This document shows, in pieces, positions 58,656 through 64,000 of a stretch of 64,000 nt of DNA. The notes beneath the pieces were generated by a model, which had not been told where the DNA came from, searched no databases, and saw only the letters and a list, made by a program, of their open reading frames with translations. Every line of letters starts with the position of its first letter. The first letter of the stretch is position 1. Position numbers and translations under genes: made by a program. The stretch comes from Mrakia gelida (lineage: Eukaryota; Basidiomycota; Tremellomycetes; Cystofilobasidiales; Mrakiaceae): assembly GCA_024345305.1 (NCBI GenBank), contig BRON01000001.1, positions 372,001-436,000 of the forward strand. The letters run 5' to 3'.

Positions 58656-60649
58656 TCAGCCTTGGAGGGCCTTGGTCGTCGGAACCGACGGGGCAGTTGA
58701 GGAGGTCGCGTACGAAGTCGTCGCTGGCGAAGATCTCGACGTGGCGTCCTAGGATAAAAGAAAGATCAAAAAGATCAGTTGAGAGCTGTCGTAGGAGTAG
58801 GGAAAGAAGGATGGAAGGGCGAGACTCACAGAGTAGATCGGAGGGAGCACGTCGATCTCGTCCATCAGGATATCCTGGTTCTGGGGTCCTCCGTCTCGCT
58901 CGACTCGGACTCCATTGTCGAGAGGGATCATGGGAATGGCCGAAAGTGAGGCGACGGCGACAGCTAGATACAAAAGAGGACCAGGAGCGAAGGACGGTCG
59001 ACGCGTCCGGTTAGCGAACGAAACGAAACAGACACGCAAAAGCAGAGGGGAAACGGACCTGTGTAGGTCCAAGGCTCGGGAGCGGGATGAGCAGAGTCCC
59101 CACTCTCGGGTAGCTTGTCGTCCGATCCTACGAGACTTAGCCTTCCGAGAACGTTCTTCCGCTTGTCGGTTCGTCGCCAAAGGAAGAAGACGAATCCGAG
59201 GGCGAGAGCGACGACGACTCCTCCCGCGACTCCTCCTCCTATAGCTCCAGCGTTGCTCTTGGTAGCAGAAGTGTTCGAGGGGATGGAGATGGTCGAGGAG
59301 TTGGATTCTGAGGCTGTTGAGGGAGTTGAGGAGGGATGAAGCGAGTTCGTGTTGGAAGCGACGAGTCCGTCGGCAGCTGAGGAGGGAGATCCAGCGTTGA
59401 CGCCAGCGGTAGTGCCGGAGGGAGATGCGGCGTTTCCGTTCGCGGTGGTCGTAAGGGTGGAAGAGGAAGAGGTGACCGAGCCTGCGAGAGTCGACGCGCC
59501 GTTTGAGGTGAACGTCGTAAATTGGCCCTGACCTGTCATCGTAGAGAACGTGCTGGCGCCGGTCGAGTTGGAGGTGAGACAATCACTGATGTCGCTTTGC
59601 TGAACGGTGACTGAAGAGAAGAGGCGGAAGACGAACCAGGCAATGGGTGAGCGCGATTCGAAGAGAGGTAAGTAGAGCGAGGCGAAGAAAATAGGTCTCA
59701 CAGGCAGTCCCTTGAAGAGTCGAGGCACCTCCGTCCGAGCCTCTGATAAGGAAGTAGACCAGAGTCTGCACAAAAGAAGAACGAAGCGAAAGAAGGGAAG
59801 GGATCAGGTCAAGAGAGGAAACGTTGCGAGAGGGAGCAGCGACGCGTCTCGGTCGTTGAATGAGCGATGGACTCACTCCTGCGGCGTAGGGAACTGTGAG
59901 ACAGTAGTCGTCAGTGCGGATGAGATCTACATCGACGGAAACTTGAGAAGAGAACGAAGCTCACAGGTGGGCATCGTGAACGACATTCGCGTCGTCGAAT
60001 CTACCCAGTCCGAAGGCAAGAAAGAGTCAAACTTCGTTCTCTGTTGATCGAGAGAGACAGGCAGTAAAACTCAGCAAGTTGACTAGGATCTTGAAAAAGG
60101 TTCAGAGGAGCTCACAATCTGCTGCTTCTGGTCAGTCGAGTACGAGATGACCTGGAAATATTCGGGCTCGATCGAAGACGTGAACTCGAAAGCGAGCTGA
60201 GCGCAAGGAAAGAGAGAAGGGAGAGAGGCAGAGAGTCAGCATGATCTCGATGAAACATGCATATCAGAGAGGTCAAGCTCACCGGGTAGCTAGAGAAGAG
60301 AAAGAGGGAATGGAGAAGGGGTCAGAGCGGTGCGAGACGGACACGAAGAGCGCTCGTCGACAGGTTTCGCTGGAGGGAAGAACGAAGCGGGACCCACCAC
60401 TGTCCGACGGCTGATGTAGGGCTAGGCGAGATCCATACCACTGGCCCGACCGGGCTGATGACTCTTTTATTCAGAAAGTGCGTCGCCGAGACCAAGCCTG
60501 TCGGGGAAGAGAGGAGGGAAGGAAGAGGACGAGGACGAGGACAAGCTCGAGTCAGCCTCCAAACTTCGTTGTTCGGACGAGATGGGCTTCGTGAACTCGC
60601 CAGGTACCGAAAGAGCAGCCAAGAGAAGGAGGGAGCTCGGCACGTTCAT
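58656..60649 (-). CDS. signal-peptide, Ser/Thr-rich single-pass membrane glycoprotein
   Basis: The start MNVPSSLLLLAALSVPG, joined by a probable GC-AG intron to LVSATHFLNKRVISPVG, gives a signal peptide with a likely cut after LVSA. The extracellular part reads VVWISPSPTSAVGQWW, LAFEFTSSIEPEYFQVISYS, TKFDSFLPSDWVDSTTRMSF and GTLVYFLIRGSDGGASTLQG. It is followed by a Ser/Thr/Ala-rich stem of about 100 residues. A transmembrane helix (AIGGGVAGGVVVALALGFVF) is followed by WRRTDKRKN and a cytoplasmic tail ending near 58656. The layout recalls fungal cell-wall sensors or Kre9/Knh1-like surface proteins; I cannot assign one. There are at least eight introns. Confidence 0.65.
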
Positions 60650-61433
60650 GCTGAGGGGAAGGAGTGGATGGGCGTCGAACGTCGAAGGGAGGAAAAAGGA
60701 AGGGCGAACGAGCTCGCGGAGGGTGACCGCTGGCGGGAAGACCGAGGAACAGGGAAGGCTGCCCAACGAGACCAAAATACTTCCGTTCAGCTCTGAAACG
60801 TAGGAGTGCACAGGAGAACGAGGGCGAGGTCGAGGAGGAAGGGAAGTCTTGGGGGAGTGCGGAGAGGAGATGAGTGTTTGATTGTTCTGTTTCGACCGAA
60901 AGGTTCGAGCTGTTCCTCCTGCATGAAACACAGGGAGCTAGACGTCTAGAGAGAGCTTCCGATGAAGGTTCGACGTTTGCGACTGCTGCGAGGAAAGAGA
61001 GAAAGAAGGGAGGGAAGGTCAGCTCGTTTTGACTCATCGACTCAGCCACTTCTCAACCCAAGGGGACTCACCTTGAGCTCGAACCACCTCCAAGCGCCGA
61101 CTTCGTCTCCCTCGACCATCTTCTAGCACCCATCGACTCTTGTCAGAATCATGGTGGTCAGCTTTTCTCGAAGGACGCGCTTCCTCCACGAGAGATCTGC
61201 CCGCGTCGTCCTCGATCTCCTCATCTTCCCTCTCGCTCCCCTCCCCTCCTTCGTACAATTCAGAATCTAATACGAGAGGAGCGATAAACAATCTATAAAC
61301 GAAGGCGGCGATAAAGAACGTAAAGGTGGAGGGTTAAACAAGCAGAAAAAAACAAGGCAAACAAGGGAAACACGAACAGATAAAAATGCGATAGTACTCG
61401 GCGCTTTCCGCCCTCCCTCCTCGTCCTCTACGT
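60650..61433. other. intergenic, no gene supported
   Basis: This lies between the glycoprotein start and the glycosyltransferase stop, both on the minus strand. An intron-like pattern and an acidic 86-codon frame (61034-61291) occur, but they do not join to a coherent product. Confidence 0.4.
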
Positions 61434-64000
61434 CTAGCCCGAGAACTTCTTTGTCTTCTTGATGATGTCGATGAGAAGCTCCTTCATGAACGCTGCCGAT
61501 ACCCTGCGAGTCAAACGAACGAAGACGAGAGAAGGGAACGTCAGCGAGCGAGCTCGACGACGCGACGAGGAACTGAAACGAGGAAGACTCACGGGATCTC
61601 AGTCCCCTGGAAATCGTCGGGGAAATGGTTCTCTCCGTCTTCTCGCCATTCGGATTGCCGTCGGACGGTGGTGTTCCACTGCGAGAGGAAGAGAACGGGG
61701 ATGGGAGAGGGAGTCAGTTCGGGCGAGCGAACGAAAGCCGGAGCGAGACGAAGGGATGTGGTACGAACGACGGTGTAGTGATCGTGGCCCAGAGGCTCTG
61801 AAGGAAAAGGAAGAGTAGCGAGAGGCGAGATCAGCACGGGTTCGAGGAAAGTGAACGCAAGGGAGGAGGGGAAGCGAGACGCACCAGTCATCAGTTGGCT
61901 GAAAGAGATGGGGAACGAAGGGAAAGAGGGGATCAGCTTCGACGAGAAGGTAACGATGAGGGTTGATGAAGACTCACTAGTCTCGAGTGAATCCTCTGCA
62001 GCACGGAACAGGGCGAAAGGGAAAAGAAGTCGGTATCAAGAGCGAGACTCGACGCGAAAGAAAGTCGAGCTCGACTCACCCAGGCCAGAAGATCTCAACG
62101 ACGGTGGATCCCTCTTTCATCCACATCAGATGACTGCGAGGATAGAGGAGAAGAGAAGTCAGCGAAGGTCAGCGGGGATTGAAGAGAGGTTTGACGAACC
62201 TCAGTCCGTTTCCGTGCACTAAAGGAGAAAGAACGAGAGGAAGACGAGGTCAGCTGAGCTTTTTGTTGAGTTTCGGATGTTATGAGAGATGAGCTTACCT
62301 CCAACAAGGATCTGTAGAATCGAGAGAGGGTGAAGCTCATCAGTTCCATTCAAAGGGGAGGCGTTTCGAACGCGAAAGGCTCGAAGCTCGACTCACATTC
62401 GTTCTCGAACTCAACGCGAACTGCTCCTTCTTCCCGATGTTCTCCATTCGCGCGTCGTACACCTCTGCGAGCCAAAACGTTCGAAACCAGTCAGCTCGAG
62501 CGGCCACCGAAAGAAAAAGGAGGGAACGAAGGGCGAAAAACCCACGAGCATAACCCTCAGCCTCGACCTCGTACAAAGCCTGCATCAGCGCGAGATGATC
62601 CTCGTCCTTCAGTTTCCTACGCGAAGTGCTTTGTCGGTTGATGTAGGTGATGACGGCTAAACGACACGAGAGCGGGGAGAGAGGAGAGGCGGAGGAGAAG
62701 CGAGGTCAGCCAACGGTCGACGCGAATGGGAGAGCGAGGAGAGAAAAACGAACGTCGATCCGAAAGAGGTTTGTCCGGGATGTGAAGCGAGTACATGAGA
62801 GCTTGTCGAAGAGGCTCCCACCAGTCCTGTGAGCGAAGAAAGATGCGAAGGAGTCAGCTTCGAAGGCGAAGCATGGCGAGACGGAACGAGGCGAGAACAG
62901 ACCTTGGGAGCTGAGACCGCGGCGATACTGAGGGATGAAGGTAGCTGTCAGCAAAGATTCAGGAGATAAGATGGCGATGAGAGGTGGTGCTCACTCCGAG
63001 TTCATCTTGTTCCACTGGTTCGCCGTAGGGTTGTGTCGATGAGAAGCCCATCGCTGTGGAACGGAACGAACGAGAAAGGACGACGACGAGGTCAGCGAAA
63101 CCAGCGACACGGGAGAATCAACATAAAACAAATGACTCACGTCGACGATAACGACTGAAAGAGAGAGAAGAACCGAAGGCGAATGCGAAGGTCAGTTCTC
63201 GAGCACGACGCGACGCGAAGAGTTGGAAAGAGACTCACTTCGCTCGAACGAGTAAACGTTCCCCGAAACGGCCCTATCGTTCCAACCAGCCAGCTCCTCG
63301 ATAGCAGCGGTAGGAAGCACAGTTCCGAGGAACCAGGCGTTCAGTCCAGGTCTGGTTTCTCGGCAAAGACGAGAGGGAGATCAAGTCAGCTCGCATTCTT
63401 TCTTCGCCTGACCTTGTCTCTTCCCTCCCATCCTTCACCCACCGCCTCTAATGCGGGCCAAGGAACGATTCAGACGTATGGACTCACCCATCTCTCCACT
63501 TGACCTCCCTGGGGAAGATGATTCGTTCCGGAGGGCTCATGTTGAGGGCTGATCCCTTCTCCTTCGATGCGAGAACGCGCCAGGCGCTCGAGAAGCATTC
63601 GATGACGAAGTGACTGTTGGTACGAAGGGAAGAGGGTCAGAAAGATGGAGAAGAATGGAGGGCTTGAGAGGAAGGACAGACTAGTAGTGATCTGTTGCGA
63701 GAGACGAGGGGGAGACGCAAACAGGTCAGCTTCTAAGCTCGCTCTCGAGAGGCGATCTAACTCTGATGGAGGGAGATAGTACGAACCAAGGAAGCTGACA
63801 GGAGGTCCATCGGCGAAGAAGAGCTATCAGGGGGGCGAAGGTGAAAGGTCAGCCAAACGCGTCTCGTCGAACAAAGGGGTCTAAAAACAGCCGCGTCTCG
63901 ATAAGCAGAATCGATAGGACTCACAGTATCTCCCTCGAGACGAGCGACTCGAGCTCCAAACATTTCCAGAGCTTGAGCTGGAGTGATGACCTTGTAGCTG
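61434..64000 (-). CDS. GT61 (DUF563) family glycosyltransferase, 5' partial
   Basis: The gene runs off the right edge. Visible exons read, in order, SYKVITPAQALEMFGARVAR, LFFADGPPVSFL, HYSHFVIECFSSAWRVLASK, RPGLNAWFLGTVLPTAAIEE, VVIVD, RWASHRHNPTANQWNK, VTYINRQSTSRRKLKDEDHL, VYDARMENIGKKEQFAL, VHGNGL, HLMWMKEGSTVVEIFWPG, EPLGHDHYTVWNTTVRRQSE and the end VSAAFMKELLIDIIKKTKKF. HYSHFVIE, VTYINRQ.TSRR and VHGNGLxHLMWMxxGSTVVE are hallmarks of GT61 enzymes, which act in the secretory pathway (for example EOGT or capsule xylosyltransferase-like). Exons are very short and introns dense. The N-terminal membrane anchor would lie outside the window. Confidence 0.88.

Noticed and set aside
58749..59582. 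277-codon minus-strand frame opening MSHLQLDRRQHVLYDD
   Set aside because: It is an alternate frame over the exons of the Ser/Thr-rich glycoprotein, whose own frame has the membrane helix and splice sites.

Overview
The window looks like nuclear DNA of a basidiomycete fungus, most likely a GC-rich, intron-dense member of Pucciniomycotina (Rhodotorula/Sporobolomyces-like). The evidence is fungal-only gene types (Zn2Cys6 regulator, CYP61/ERG5, TRK potassium transporter, SDS23, GT61) cut by many 60-120 nt introns. These introns usually have a GTGAGT-type donor, a CTGAC branch site, a long pyrimidine tract and a CAG acceptor. Family calls come from motif reading alone. Exon boundaries are hand-inferred.

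Layout. 0-10 kb: start of a secreted or mitochondrial protein (-), F-box protein (-), Zn2Cys6 transcription factor (+), polytopic membrane protein (-), small two-helix membrane protein (+). 10-25 kb: SEC23 (+); a Ran1/Vhs1-like Ser/Thr kinase gene split by a complete Ty1/copia retrotransposon with seemingly identical 227-bp LTRs and a GAAAT target duplication; ERG5 C-22 sterol desaturase (+). 25-40 kb: two NDUFA4-like mitochondrial subunit genes in inverted orientation, flanking a kinesin-14 gene (-) and a TRK potassium transporter (+). 40-46 kb: a cluster of very short membrane proteins surrounding a VAP/Scs2-type MSP-domain gene. 46-64 kb: intron-containing tRNA-Ser(GCT), two unresolved hypothetical genes, an arrestin-like protein, SDS23, free methionine-R-sulfoxide reductase, a GNAT acetyltransferase, a signal-peptide single-pass glycoprotein and a GT61 glycosyltransferase (5' end outside the window).

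Most genes are unrelated housekeeping or membrane functions and not a pathway cluster. The most novel element is a dispersed, partly clustered family of roughly 100-160 aa proteins with one architecture: Ser/Pro-rich N-terminus, two membrane helices, and an Arg/Trp/Glu-rich basic tail. About nine copies lie in this window and two look frameshifted. Other notable points are the very recent copia insertion, the inverted NDUFA4-like paralogs, two probable GC-AG introns with the same GCGAGT donor, and a recurrent GACGCG motif inside introns upstream of the branch site.
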